Assembly: GCA_025964465.1 (NCBI GenBank) | Contig: JAOPYS010000039.1 | Span: forward strand, 1-11,400 | Length of the DNA stretch: 11,400 nt | Direction of reading: 5' to 3' | DNA from: Thermoleophilia bacterium | Lineage (GTDB): Bacteria > Actinomycetota > Thermoleophilia > Gaiellales > SKUG01 | In this document: piece by piece, positions 1 to 6,911 of the stretch | Numbering within the stretch: position 1 is the stretch's first letter | Layout: each line of letters starts with the position of its first letter | The notes under the pieces: model-generated | The model's input: the letters and a program-made list of their open reading frames with translations, nothing else | Database searches by the model: none | What the model was told of the DNA's origin: nothing | Program-made: the position numbers and the translations under genes

Positions 1-118
1 TGTCGAGCTCCTCGCCGCGCTCGAAGAGCATCGACCAGACGTCGGTGAGGCGCATGTCGACCTCGAGGCCGATGCGGTCCAGGGCTTCCGTGTCCAGGGC
101 GAGTGCTCGGGCTTCCAT
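1..118 (-). CDS. N-terminal fragment of an unrecognised protein (runs off left edge)
   Basis: The minus strand is open from an ATG at 118-116 to the window edge, giving 39 residues that begin MEARALALDTEALDRI and end FERGEELD. About 35 of 39 codons end in G or C, as in the real genes nearby, which is the main reason to call it coding. The fragment looks like an acidic, soluble helix with no signal peptide. No Shine-Dalgarno sequence precedes the ATG, so the start may be leaderless or lie elsewhere. It is divergent from the acyltransferase gene to its right. I do not recognise the family and assign no function. Confidence 0.5.
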   Translation of the reverse strand, partial: MEARALALDTEALDRIGLEVDMRLTDVWSMLFERGEELD

Positions 119-138
119 GGAGGGGAACTGTAGGCGAG

Positions 139-154
139 GAGTCGGACGCGACTC
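139..154. repeat. Short inverted repeat between divergent genes
   Basis: GAGTCG and CGACTC form a perfect 6-bp inverted repeat around the four bases GACG. It sits about 20 bases upstream of the minus-strand fragment's ATG, where an operator or leader hairpin could lie. The rest of the 119-367 gap holds no recognisable promoter hexamers or RNA gene. A 6-bp palindrome can arise by chance in DNA this GC-rich, so any regulatory role is speculative. Confidence 0.2.
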
Positions 155-367
155 GCGCGCATACCGACCGCGCGCGGCGGTGTCAATTCGCTACCTCGAG
201 GGGCGGTCGAGGGTCCGCGTTTCGCCGTCCGGGCGACGTGCTTCGCCATGCGGGAGCCCGAGCGGCAGGGGCGCGAGTTCGCGCCGCAGCGCAACGCGCA
301 CACGCCGCGCAGCTGAAGGATCGCACAGCTGATTCAAGGCGACCTCGCGCCCCGTCGATGACGAGCC

Positions 368-1579
368 GTGGAACTGGATCCGACACTCGCCGAGCCGCCG
401 CTGCGTCGCCCGCGCCTGCGCGCGATCCAGGGCAGCCGGTTCGTGGTTGGCATGGCGCTGTTCGTGGTGCACCTGCTCTTCTACGCGATGGTGGCGGGGA
501 TGCACCGCACGACCACCGTGGACGACGTGATCCAGCTCGGGCGCAGCGGCGTCACGTACTTCTTCGCGCTCTCGGGGTTCGTGCTCACGTACGCCGGGGC
601 GCGCACGCTGCGCGAGCCCAACGGGCGGATGCTGCTGCGGTTCTGGGCGGCGCGCGTCTCCTCCCTCTGGCCGATCCACCTGATCGGCCTCGGGGTGATG
701 CTGCCGGTGTACGCGCGAGAGATCGGCCGGCGGCCGCTGGCCGGCATCAGCGCGCTGTTCGCCCACGGGGTGCTGCTGCAGGCGTGGGTGCCGTTCCACG
801 TCGGCACGGGGCTGCTGACGCTCGCCTTCAACACACCGTCGTGGAGCCTGTCCGCGCTGATCGGCTTCTACCTCGTGCTGCCAGGCATCATCTGGTTCGG
901 GGCGACGGTCGTGCGCGCGAGCCCGCGGGTATGGCTTGGGGCTGCGGTCGTGCTGTGGGGAGCGACCTTCACGGCCGCCTGGGCGTTCCACGGCGACGCG
1001 GCCGCGGACTGGGCGTTCCACTACTTCCCCCTGCTGCGCTTCTCCGAGTTCTTCGGGGGGACGGCGCTGGCGATGGCGCTCGCGGGCAGCGGTGCGGTGC
1101 TCGCGGCGCGCGGGCACGGCGCACGGCGCGGCGTGGGCACGGCGGTCGAGCTGGGCGTGCTGGCGGTGTGGGTGGCCACTGCGCTGACGGCGAGCGAGGC
1201 GCCGGCGTCGGTGCGGTTCGCGACGTGGAGCCTGCCGACGATGCTGCTCGTGATCTGGACGCTCGCGCGCGAGCGCGGGATGGTGTCGCGGGCGCTCGCC
1301 TCCCGCCCGATGCAAGCGCTCGGCGAGCTGACGCTCTGCTTCTCGATGCTGCACTTCCCGATCGTCTACGCGAGCTGGTACCTCGGCCTGTTCGACGACA
1401 TCGGGCTGCTCGACACGGGCATCGTCGCCTTCTCGCTGGCGCTCGCCGTGTCGATCGTGGCGCACCGCTGGATCGAGCTGCCCGCGCGCCGCGCCATCCG
1501 CCGCCGCGCCGACGCGTGGATCGACGCGCACCTGCCGCTGCCCGCGGCGAGCGACGACGCGATCACCCACGCGGCCTGA
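368..1579 (+). CDS. Acyltransferase-3 family integral membrane protein (OafA/YrhL-like)
   Basis: The 403-residue protein is very hydrophobic, with roughly ten membrane segments, and its length fits the acyltransferase-3 family. These enzymes usually O-acylate sugars of cell-surface glycans, lipids or secreted metabolites. Visible landmarks are R24 and H35, which give the family's R-X10-H motif in the first membrane helix; FFALSGFVLTY at residues 65-75; an Arg-rich loop leading into LWPIHLIGL near 100-108; and WSLS at 159-162 followed by FYL. The Glu normally found two residues after WSLS is replaced by Leu164. The GTG at 368 is the first usable start after in-frame stops at 314-316 and 359-361; no Shine-Dalgarno sequence is evident. 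The gene stands alone, convergent with the tyrosine operon, so its substrate cannot be deduced. Confidence 0.85.
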   Translation: MELDPTLAEPPLRRPRLRAIQGSRFVVGMALFVVHLLFYAMVAGMHRTTTVDDVIQLGRSGVTYFFALSGFVLTYAGARTLREPNGRMLLRFWAARVSSLWPIHLIGLGVMLPVYAREIGRRPLAGISALFAHGVLLQAWVPFHVGTGLLTLAFNTPSWSLSALIGFYLVLPGIIWFGATVVRASPRVWLGAAVVLWGATFTAAWAFHGDAAADWAFHYFPLLRFSEFFGGTALAMALAGSGAVLAARGHGARRGVGTAVELGVLAVWVATALTASEAPASVRFATWSLPTMLLVIWTLARERGMVSRALASRPMQALGELTLCFSMLHFPIVYASWYLGLFDDIGLLDTGIVAFSLALAVSIVAHRWIELPARRAIRRRADAWIDAHLPLPAASDDAITHAA

Positions 1580-1595
1580 CGTGGCTCGCTGTACG

Positions 1596-1785
1596 GTGAG
1601 TGCGCTGAGCGCGCCATCGATGGCCGGCTGAGCGCACTCACGCGATGCCCACGCGAACCTGTGCAGTGAACGCGCTGAACGTACCGTCGATGGCCCGCTG
1701 AGCGCACTGACGCGATGCCCACGCGAACCGGCGCGGTGAGTGCGCTGAGCGTACCGCCCGCGGCCCGTTCAGCGCGCTCGCGGCG
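1596..1785. repeat. Three tandem 70-bp palindromic repeat units
   Basis: Units start at 1596, 1666 and 1736, exactly 70 bp apart; the third is truncated after its palindrome. Units 1 and 2 agree at 59 of 70 positions by hand alignment. Each begins with a 46-bp imperfect palindrome (1596-1641, 1666-1711, 1736-1781). In units 1 and 2 this is followed by a spacer containing the shared 18-mer GCGATGCCCACGCGAACC. The first palindrome opens GTGAGTGCGC, is centred on CCATCGATGG and ends GCGCACTCAC, with 20 of 23 half-site positions pairing. As RNA, the outer 15 bp of the third would pair fully if three G-U pairs are allowed. The array fills most of the gap between two convergent genes, where it could act as a bidirectional terminator or be a REP-like element. 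There is no T-run. Confidence 0.85.
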
Positions 1786-1815
1786 GCAGGGCGCGACCCC
1801 CCGCGACGTCGGCGG

Positions 1816-3018
1816 CTACTCGACGGTGATGGGGCCGCCGTCGGTGCCGGCGTCGTCGGCCTCGTACCAGGAGTACTTGTAGCTGGGGTCGTCCCACTGC
1901 TCGGCGGCGGAGGCGAGCTTGAGCGGGCGGAAGGTGTCGACCATCACCGCGGCCTCGTCCGTCCAGTGCATGCCGAGCGTCTTCTCGTCCAGGCCCGGCT
2001 GCGGGCCGTGCGGCAGGCCGCTCGGGTGCAGCGTCACCGACGCGATGTCGATGCCCTTGCGCGACGCGAAGTTGCCGTTGAAGTAGTAGAGGACCTCTTC
2101 GGAGTCGAGGTTGGAGTGGTGGTACGGCACGACCACCGCGTCCTTGTCCCAGTCGAGCATGCGCGGCATGAACGAGCAGACCACGAAACCCGGCCCGCGC
2201 CACGTCAGGTGCGACGGCGGCGGCTGGTGCAGGCGCCCGGCCTTGGGCTCGTAGTCCCAGATGTTGAAGGCGAACGGGTAGTTGCACCCGTCCCAGCCGA
2301 TCACGTCGAACGGGTGGTAGTCGAGCTCGTAGCTCTGGAACCCGTGGTTCACGCGCACGAGCAGCTCGAACTCGCCGCGCTCGTCGTGGTACTCGACCTC
2401 CTCGGGCGCGCGCAGGTCGCGGTGGTAGTAGGGGGCGTGCTCCATGAGCTGGCCCCACCCGTTGCGGAAGTCCTTGGGGATGGAGAAGTGCCCGGGCGTC
2501 TCGAGGACGAGGTGGCGCTGCGGCGTCGAGCCCTCCGCGAGCTCGAAGCGGTAGACCGTGCCGCGTGGGATGACCAGGTAGTCCCCGGGCCGGTAGGGCA
2601 GCGGGCCGAACATCGTGCGCAGCACGCCCTCGCCCTCGTGCACGAACACGATCTCGTCACCCATGCCGTTGCGGTAGAAGAACGGCTGCTCGTCCGTGGG
2701 CCGGACGTACCACATGGTGATGTCGTTGTTGTACAGGAACGGCTGGCGCCCACGCACTGCGTCACCGCCGGCCGGGAAGTCGGCGAGGCGCAGGTGGCGG
2801 TGCGCCCACTCGGTCGGCACCCACTCGGTGATCGGCCGCGGCTCGAAGGGGCGCGCGTGCTTGATGCGCGCCGGCGAGTGGCGGTGGTAGAGGATCGACT
2901 CGGGCCCGTCGAAGCCCTCGAGGCCGAACACCTCCTCGACGTAGAGCTTGCCGTCGGGTGCGCGGAACTGCGTGTGGCGCTTGCGCGGGAATTCCCCCAG
3001 CGCGTGGTACATGGGCAT
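1816..3018 (-). CDS. hmgA: Homogentisate 1,2-dioxygenase
   Basis: This non-haem Fe(II) cytosolic enzyme opens the ring of homogentisate with O2 to give maleylacetoacetate. The 400-residue protein follows the HgmA family throughout: HRHSPARI at 45-52, YNNDITMWY at 96-104, cupin-like GDYLVIPRGTVYRF at 145-158 and PFDVIGWDG at 236-244. By alignment with the human enzyme from memory, the iron ligands are H301, E307 and H337 (the last in LPHGPQPG), and H264 is a plausible counterpart of the active-site His292. It is shorter than the roughly 440-residue eukaryotic and proteobacterial forms, like other actinobacterial versions. GGAGG lies 10 bases before the ATG at 3018; a second in-frame ATG at 3012 is less well spaced. 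It is the last gene of the operon, 33 bases after the FAH-family gene. Confidence 0.93.
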   Translation of the reverse strand: MPMYHALGEFPRKRHTQFRAPDGKLYVEEVFGLEGFDGPESILYHRHSPARIKHARPFEPRPITEWVPTEWAHRHLRLADFPAGGDAVRGRQPFLYNNDITMWYVRPTDEQPFFYRNGMGDEIVFVHEGEGVLRTMFGPLPYRPGDYLVIPRGTVYRFELAEGSTPQRHLVLETPGHFSIPKDFRNGWGQLMEHAPYYHRDLRAPEEVEYHDERGEFELLVRVNHGFQSYELDYHPFDVIGWDGCNYPFAFNIWDYEPKAGRLHQPPPSHLTWRGPGFVVCSFMPRMLDWDKDAVVVPYHHSNLDSEEVLYYFNGNFASRKGIDIASVTLHPSGLPHGPQPGLDEKTLGMHWTDEAAVMVDTFRPLKLASAAEQWDDPSYKYSWYEADDAGTDGGPITVE

Positions 3019-3051
3019 CAGCGATCGACCTCCGTGTTCAATGGACTGGGC

Positions 3052-3756
3052 CTACCCGACGGTCGAGCGCAGGACACCGAGCCGCTCGACCCACAGCTCC
3101 ACCTCGTCGCCGGGCTGCAGCCACGCGCGGTCGGGGTGCTCGAGCAGGCACCCGGTGCCGACGGTGCCCGACCCGAGCACGTCGCCCTCCTCGAGCGTCA
3201 CCTCGCGGCTCGCCACCTCGACCAGCTCGCACAGGTCGTAGTGGATGTCGGCCAGGTTGCCGCCGCCCACCCGCTCGCCGTTGACCAGCAGGTCCATCGC
3301 GAGGTCCCAGCGCCCGCGCCCGCGCTGCACGTCCTCGAGGTCGGCGAGCGGGATCAGCGCCGGCCCGAGCGACTGCGCGAAGTCCTTCGCCTTGCACGGC
3401 CCGAGCCCCACCGCCATCTCGCGCCGCTGCACGTCGCGCGCCGACCAGTCACCGTAGATCGTCAGGCCGGCGATGTGCTCCTCGGCGTGGTCGGCCGGGA
3501 TGTCACGCCCCGCCACCCCGATCACCAGGGCGACCTCCAACTCGATGTCGAGCATGTCGGTGAAGCTCGGCTTCGGCACCACCGCGCCGTCGCCGAACAG
3601 GGCCGAGGGCGCCGAGTTGGTGAAGTAGAAGGTGGGGCCCTCGTACCACTCGGGGGGCACCTCGGCGCCGCGCCGGGCGCGCGCGTTGCGCACGTGCTCC
3701 TCGAACGCCCTGAAGTCGCGGATGCTGGTCTGTCGCGGGAGCGTGACGGGGTCCAT
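3052..3756 (-). CDS. Fumarylacetoacetate hydrolase family protein, probably fumarylacetoacetase
   Basis: The predicted role is cleavage of fumarylacetoacetate to fumarate and acetoacetate, ending tyrosine breakdown. The 234-residue protein is a single FAH fold without the N-terminal SH3-like domain (about 120 residues) of animal fumarylacetoacetase. Visible catalytic features are D14 and H21 in IRDFRAFEEH, with the same 7-residue spacing as D126/H133 of the mouse enzyme; metal ligands E72 and E74 in LDIELEVALVIG; and D103 in GDWSARDVQ, with R107, Q110, K124 and GSGTVGTG at 195-202 conserved. Its position between the dioxygenase genes supports the assignment. Other FAH-family activities, such as fumarylpyruvate hydrolase, cannot be excluded from sequence. 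There is no strong Shine-Dalgarno before the ATG at 3756. The lipoprotein stop is 37 bases upstream. Confidence 0.85.
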   Translation of the reverse strand: MDPVTLPRQTSIRDFRAFEEHVRNARARRGAEVPPEWYEGPTFYFTNSAPSALFGDGAVVPKPSFTDMLDIELEVALVIGVAGRDIPADHAEEHIAGLTIYGDWSARDVQRREMAVGLGPCKAKDFAQSLGPALIPLADLEDVQRGRGRWDLAMDLLVNGERVGGGNLADIHYDLCELVEVASREVTLEEGDVLGSGTVGTGCLLEHPDRAWLQPGDEVELWVERLGVLRSTVG

Positions 3757-3793
3757 GCGCCGACGCTACCGCACGGCGCGCCCCGGCCGCGGG

Positions 3794-4333
3794 TCAGGTG
3801 ATGTCGACGTCGACCGCGTTCTCGTCGTTGTCCTTCGTGATGGTGAAGGTGGCGGTGTCGCCCTGCTTCGAGCCCGTGATGTCACAGTCGAACGTCGTGT
3901 CGGCCTCGAGGTCGATGTTGTCGTCCGGGCAGTCGACCTTCGCGTCGGGCTCGCCGGCGTCCGCCAGCTGCTGCTGCACGGAATCCTCGGCGTTCGCCGG
4001 GTCGATCTGCTTGAGGATGACCACCCGCAGGTTCGCCTTGTCGTCCTTCACGCTGCGCACCTTGATGCGCACGGTCTGCTCGAGGTCGTCCTGCCCCTCG
4101 GCAACGCCCGTGCAGTACTTCTTGGTGCCCTTCTTCGCCTTGAGCCCGCCGTCGCACGTCACGTCGACCTTGGTGTCGGTCGCCTGCTCCAGCAGCCGCG
4201 AGGCCTGCTTCTCGAGCTCCTTGTTCGACACGGTCGGGTCACCGGTCGACACCGAGCCGCTGCAGCCCGCGAGCACCCCGCCCACGAACAGCACGAGGAG
4301 ACAGGGCACGAGACGCACGCGGAGAGAGGTCAT
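3794..4333 (-). CDS. Secreted lipoprotein with two DUF4333-like halves
   Basis: The 179-residue protein starts with a positively charged n-region, a hydrophobic stretch (about residues 8-20) and a lipobox LAGC ending at Cys24, so it should be lipidated and held on the outer face of the membrane. The mature part is acidic and hydrophilic. It holds two similar halves, each with one cysteine pair: VDVTC at C60 with C74, and KVDCP at C135 with C150. The spacing and the C-plus-acidic pattern resemble DUF4333, an actinobacterial domain of unknown function, here probably present twice; each pair may form a disulphide. GAGG lies 6 bases before the ATG at 4333. It sits between two tyrosine-pathway genes on the same strand (56 and 37 bases away), so it is probably co-transcribed. 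Its role there is unknown. Confidence 0.82.
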   Translation of the reverse strand: MTSLRVRLVPCLLVLFVGGVLAGCSGSVSTGDPTVSNKELEKQASRLLEQATDTKVDVTCDGGLKAKKGTKKYCTGVAEGQDDLEQTVRIKVRSVKDDKANLRVVILKQIDPANAEDSVQQQLADAGEPDAKVDCPDDNIDLEADTTFDCDITGSKQGDTATFTITKDNDENAVDVDIT

Positions 4334-4346
4334 GTCCCGCCTCTGC

Positions 4347-4361
4347 CCGCTCCCGGAGCGG
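4347..4361 (-). promoter_or_regulatory. Small hairpin in the leader of the lipoprotein gene
   Basis: CCGCTCC and GGAGCGG form a perfect 7-bp inverted repeat around a single base (in practice a 6-bp stem with a 3-base loop). It lies in the 56-base gap between the hydroxyphenylpyruvate dioxygenase stop and the lipoprotein start. It could be a processing or attenuation point that sets different levels for the first gene and the rest of the operon. There is no U-tract, and such stems are common by chance at this GC content. Confidence 0.3.
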
Positions 4362-4389
4362 ACCGAACCGCGCGCCTGCCGGTGCGTGC

Positions 4390-5493
4390 TCAGAGGTTGC
4401 CGCGGAGGGCCTGCTCGGCCTCGATCGCCTCGAACAGCGCCTTGAAGTTGCCGTCGCCGAAGCCCTTGGCGCCCTTGCGCTGGATGATCTCGAAGAAGAC
4501 CGTGGGGCGGTCCTGCAGGTTGTGCGTGAAGATCTGCAGGAGGTAGCCCTCCTCGTCCTTGTCGACGAGGATGCCGAGGCGCTTCAGGTCCTCCCAGTCC
4601 TCCTCGATCTTGCCGATGCGGTCGACGGCCTCGCTGTAGTACGCCGCCGGGCGGTCGTAGAACTTCACGCCGCGGTCGCGCAGGTTGGTGACCGTCTTGA
4701 CGATGTCGTCCGTCTCGAGCGCGATGTGCTGCACGCCGGCGCCGCCGTAGTAGTCGAGGTACTCCTCGATCTGGCTCTTGCGCTTGCCCTCGGCGGGCTC
4801 GTTGATCGGGAACTTCACCTTGCCGTCACCGGAGCTGACGACCTTGCTCATCAGCGCCGAGTACTCCGTGTTGATGTCCTCGTCCGTGAACTGGTTGAGC
4901 TCCGTGAAGCCCATCACGTCCCCGTAGAACTTCACCCAGGGGTTCATGTCCTCGGTGTTGCCGACGCAGTGGTCGACGTCCTTGAGGCCGGCGCCGGCCC
5001 AGTCGGTGTCGGCGGGCAGCTCGAGCGCGCGGAAGCCGGGCAGGAACGCGCCGGCGTAGTTGCCGCGCTCGACGAGCGAATGGATCGTGTCGCCGTAGGT
5101 GCGGATGGCGGCGATCGACACAGCGCCGTGCTCGTCGGTGATGACCTCCGGCTCGCGGAAGCTGACGGCGCCCTTGGCGATGGCGTGGGCGTGGGCCGCG
5201 CGCGCGTCCGGCACGAGGATGGCGAGGTCGCGGACTCCGTCGCCGTGCTTGGCGATGTGCTGGCCGATCTCGTCGTTGACGCCGAGCGGGCTGGTCAGCA
5301 CGAGGCGGATGTTGCCCTGCTGGAGCACGTGGGAGGCGCGGTCGCGCACGCCCGTCTCGAGCCCGGCGTACGCGACGGGGACGAACCCGTACGCGTGCTG
5401 GTAGTAGAACGCCGCCTGCTTCGCGTTGGAGACCCACATCTCGATGTGGTGGGTGCCCTCCACGGGGAACGGATCGATCGCGGCGTCGCTCAT
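4390..5493 (-). CDS. hppD: 4-hydroxyphenylpyruvate dioxygenase
   Basis: This Fe(II) dioxygenase converts 4-hydroxyphenylpyruvate to homogentisate with loss of CO2, the entry step of the pathway. The 367-residue protein has two vicinal-oxygen-chelate domains. The metal ligands are H175 (VDHCVGN), H256 (VQHIALETDDI) and E335 (TVFFEIIQR). Also visible are KFPINEPAEGKRKSQIEEY (residues 227-245) and the C-terminal helix GFGDGNFKALFEAIE (344-358), which favours this enzyme over hydroxymandelate synthase. I chose the ATG at 5493 because AGGAG lies 9 bases upstream and family homology begins there; an in-frame TTG at 5535 would add 14 unconserved residues. It is the first gene of the operon and divergent from the FAD-protein gene. 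Confidence 0.95.
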   Translation of the reverse strand: MSDAAIDPFPVEGTHHIEMWVSNAKQAAFYYQHAYGFVPVAYAGLETGVRDRASHVLQQGNIRLVLTSPLGVNDEIGQHIAKHGDGVRDLAILVPDARAAHAHAIAKGAVSFREPEVITDEHGAVSIAAIRTYGDTIHSLVERGNYAGAFLPGFRALELPADTDWAGAGLKDVDHCVGNTEDMNPWVKFYGDVMGFTELNQFTDEDINTEYSALMSKVVSSGDGKVKFPINEPAEGKRKSQIEEYLDYYGGAGVQHIALETDDIVKTVTNLRDRGVKFYDRPAAYYSEAVDRIGKIEEDWEDLKRLGILVDKDEEGYLLQIFTHNLQDRPTVFFEIIQRKGAKGFGDGNFKALFEAIEAEQALRGNL

Positions 5494-5531
5494 GGCTGGG
5501 GGCTCCTCGTGTCTCGTTCGGATCGTGCCGT

Positions 5532-5556
5532 CCAATCTACACGCCCACCGCCAATC
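5532..5556. promoter_or_regulatory. Candidate promoter/operator of the tyrosine operon
   Basis: The 122-base gap between divergent starts (5493 minus, 5616 plus) contains two direct copies of CCAATC at 5532-5537 and 5551-5556, 19 bases apart, or about two helical turns. Read on the minus strand, they are GATTGG boxes. The box nearer hppD overlaps TAGATT (complement of 5534-5539), a TAnnnT-type -10 that would give a leader of roughly 33 bases. I see no convincing -35 hexamer. The repeated boxes could bind a regulator, but six-base matches are weak evidence. Confidence 0.25.
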
Positions 5557-5615
5557 CGGGCGCGCTCCGGCGCCGTAGGAAAACCTGATGGGCGGACGCC
5601 CGGAGGAGCAGGCAC

Positions 5616-6911
5616 ATGCGGGTCGCGATCATCGGCGGTGGAGTGTCGGGCCTCGGGGCCGCGTGGGCCCTGCGTCACGGGCACGAGGTCGAGCTGCTCG
5701 AGGCGGACGACCGGCTCGGGGGGCACGCCAACACGCGCGACGTGGCCGAGGACGGTCGGGTGCTCGCGGTCGACACGGGGTTCATCGTGCACAACGAGCG
5801 CACCTACCCCGAGCTGCTGGCGCTGTTCGCGGAGCTGGACGTGCCCACGCGCACGACCGAGATGTCACTCTCCGTCGAGTGTCGCGAGTGCGGGCTGCAG
5901 TACGCCGGTCGGCGGCCCTGGTCGCTGGTGGTCGGGGCGCTGCGACGCCCGCGCCTGCTGGTGCTCCTGCGCGACATCGGGCGCTTCATGCGGCGCGCGC
6001 GGCGCGACCTGGAGCGCGGCATCGACGACGACGTCACGCTCGCCGAGTGGGCGGCGGGGATCGGCGCGTCCGAGCTGCTGGTGTCGCACTTCCTGCTGCC
6101 GCTCGCCGCATCGGTCTGGTCGGCCCCTCCCGGGCAGGCGCTCGAGATGCCGGCGGGCGCCATCCTCGCCTTCCTCGACAACCACGGCATGCTCTCCACG
6201 CGCCGGCTCGAGTGGCGCACGGTGTGCGGCGGCAGCCGCGAGTACGTGGTGCGCATGCGCAGGGAGCTGGAGCGGTGCGGCGTGCGGCTGCGCACCGGCG
6301 CGGGGGTCGCGGCCGTGCGACGCGAGGGCGACGGCGTGCAGCTGACGTTGCGCGACGGGTCCCGCGAGCGCTTCGACGCGGTGGTGCTGGCCGTGCACGC
6401 CGATCACGCGCTCGGGCTGCTCGCGGACGCGGACCCGCTCGAGCGGGAGCTGCTCTCCACGTGGACCTACACCCCGAACCACGCGCAGCTGCACGACGAC
6501 GCCAGCGTGCTGCCGACGCAACGCTCGGCGCGGGCGAGCTGGAACTACCGGATGTCGCACTGCAGTGGGGATGACGCCGCGCCCGTCGTGACGTACCTCA
6601 TGAACCGGCTCCAGGGCCTCGAGGCCGAGGGGTCGTGGTGCGTCACGCTCAACGGCGCGGACCACGTCGACCCCGCGCGCGTGGGGTACGAGACCGCGTA
6701 CCGCCATCCGCAGCTGGACGCGGCGACGCTCCGCGCGCAGCGCCGCATGCCCGAGCTCGACGCGCAGGCGGGGCGCACGCGGACCGTGGCGTGCGGCGCG
6801 TGGCGCGGGTACGGCTTCCACGAGGACGGGCTGCGCAGCGGGCTCGAGGCGGGGCGCCTCCTGGCGACCGCGCTGATGGCGGACACGGTCACGCCGACGG
6901 TCGCGCCGTGA
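5616..6911 (+). CDS. FAD-dependent amine-oxidase-like oxidoreductase (COG2907 type)
   Basis: The 431-residue protein opens with a Rossmann FAD-binding motif, VAIIGGGVSGLGAAWAL (residues 3-19, GxGxxG at 7-12), followed by the acidic strand end LLEADDRLGGHANT (28-41). It closes with the second FAD-binding segment GYGFHEDGLRSGLEAG (398-413). This layout matches the uncharacterised NAD/FAD-binding COG2907 group, related to amine oxidases and carotenoid or lipid desaturases. GGAGG lies 9 bases before the ATG at 5616. The stop overlaps the GTG of the DUF1365 gene in GTGA, implying translational coupling. With a fatty-acyl methyltransferase downstream, oxidation or desaturation of an acyl chain is the likely but unproven role. 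No membrane segment or signal peptide is evident. Confidence 0.88.
   Translation: MRVAIIGGGVSGLGAAWALRHGHEVELLEADDRLGGHANTRDVAEDGRVLAVDTGFIVHNERTYPELLALFAELDVPTRTTEMSLSVECRECGLQYAGRRPWSLVVGALRRPRLLVLLRDIGRFMRRARRDLERGIDDDVTLAEWAAGIGASELLVSHFLLPLAASVWSAPPGQALEMPAGAILAFLDNHGMLSTRRLEWRTVCGGSREYVVRMRRELERCGVRLRTGAGVAAVRREGDGVQLTLRDGSRERFDAVVLAVHADHALGLLADADPLERELLSTWTYTPNHAQLHDDASVLPTQRSARASWNYRMSHCSGDDAAPVVTYLMNRLQGLEAEGSWCVTLNGADHVDPARVGYETAYRHPQLDAATLRAQRRMPELDAQAGRTRTVACGAWRGYGFHEDGLRSGLEAGRLLATALMADTVTPTVAP

Noticed and set aside
248..316. Possible 22-codon plus-strand peptide upstream of the acyltransferase
   Set aside because: All codons end in G or C, but it is too short, lacks a Shine-Dalgarno sequence and resembles nothing known; chance is sufficient.
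103..1599. Long plus-strand open frame across the acyltransferase region
   Set aside because: It is an Arg/Ala-rich frame overlapping the clear membrane acyltransferase in another frame; long shadow frames are expected at this GC content.
1596..1785. CRISPR array
   Set aside because: There are only three units at a 70-bp period, the spacer-like parts are nearly identical, the repeat itself is a long palindrome, and no cas genes are present.
1966..3801. 611-codon plus-strand open frame opposite hmgA and the FAH-family gene
   Set aside because: The translation is a low-complexity Val/Arg/Leu/His-rich sequence antisense to two well-recognised enzymes.
5491..5535. Upstream TTG start for hydroxyphenylpyruvate dioxygenase at 5535
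   Set aside because: The extra 14 residues are unlike the family and the ATG at 5493 has a well-spaced AGGAG.
4522..6345. Plus-strand open frame spanning hppD and the FAD-protein gene
   Set aside because: It crosses two divergent, confidently identified genes and has no family resemblance.
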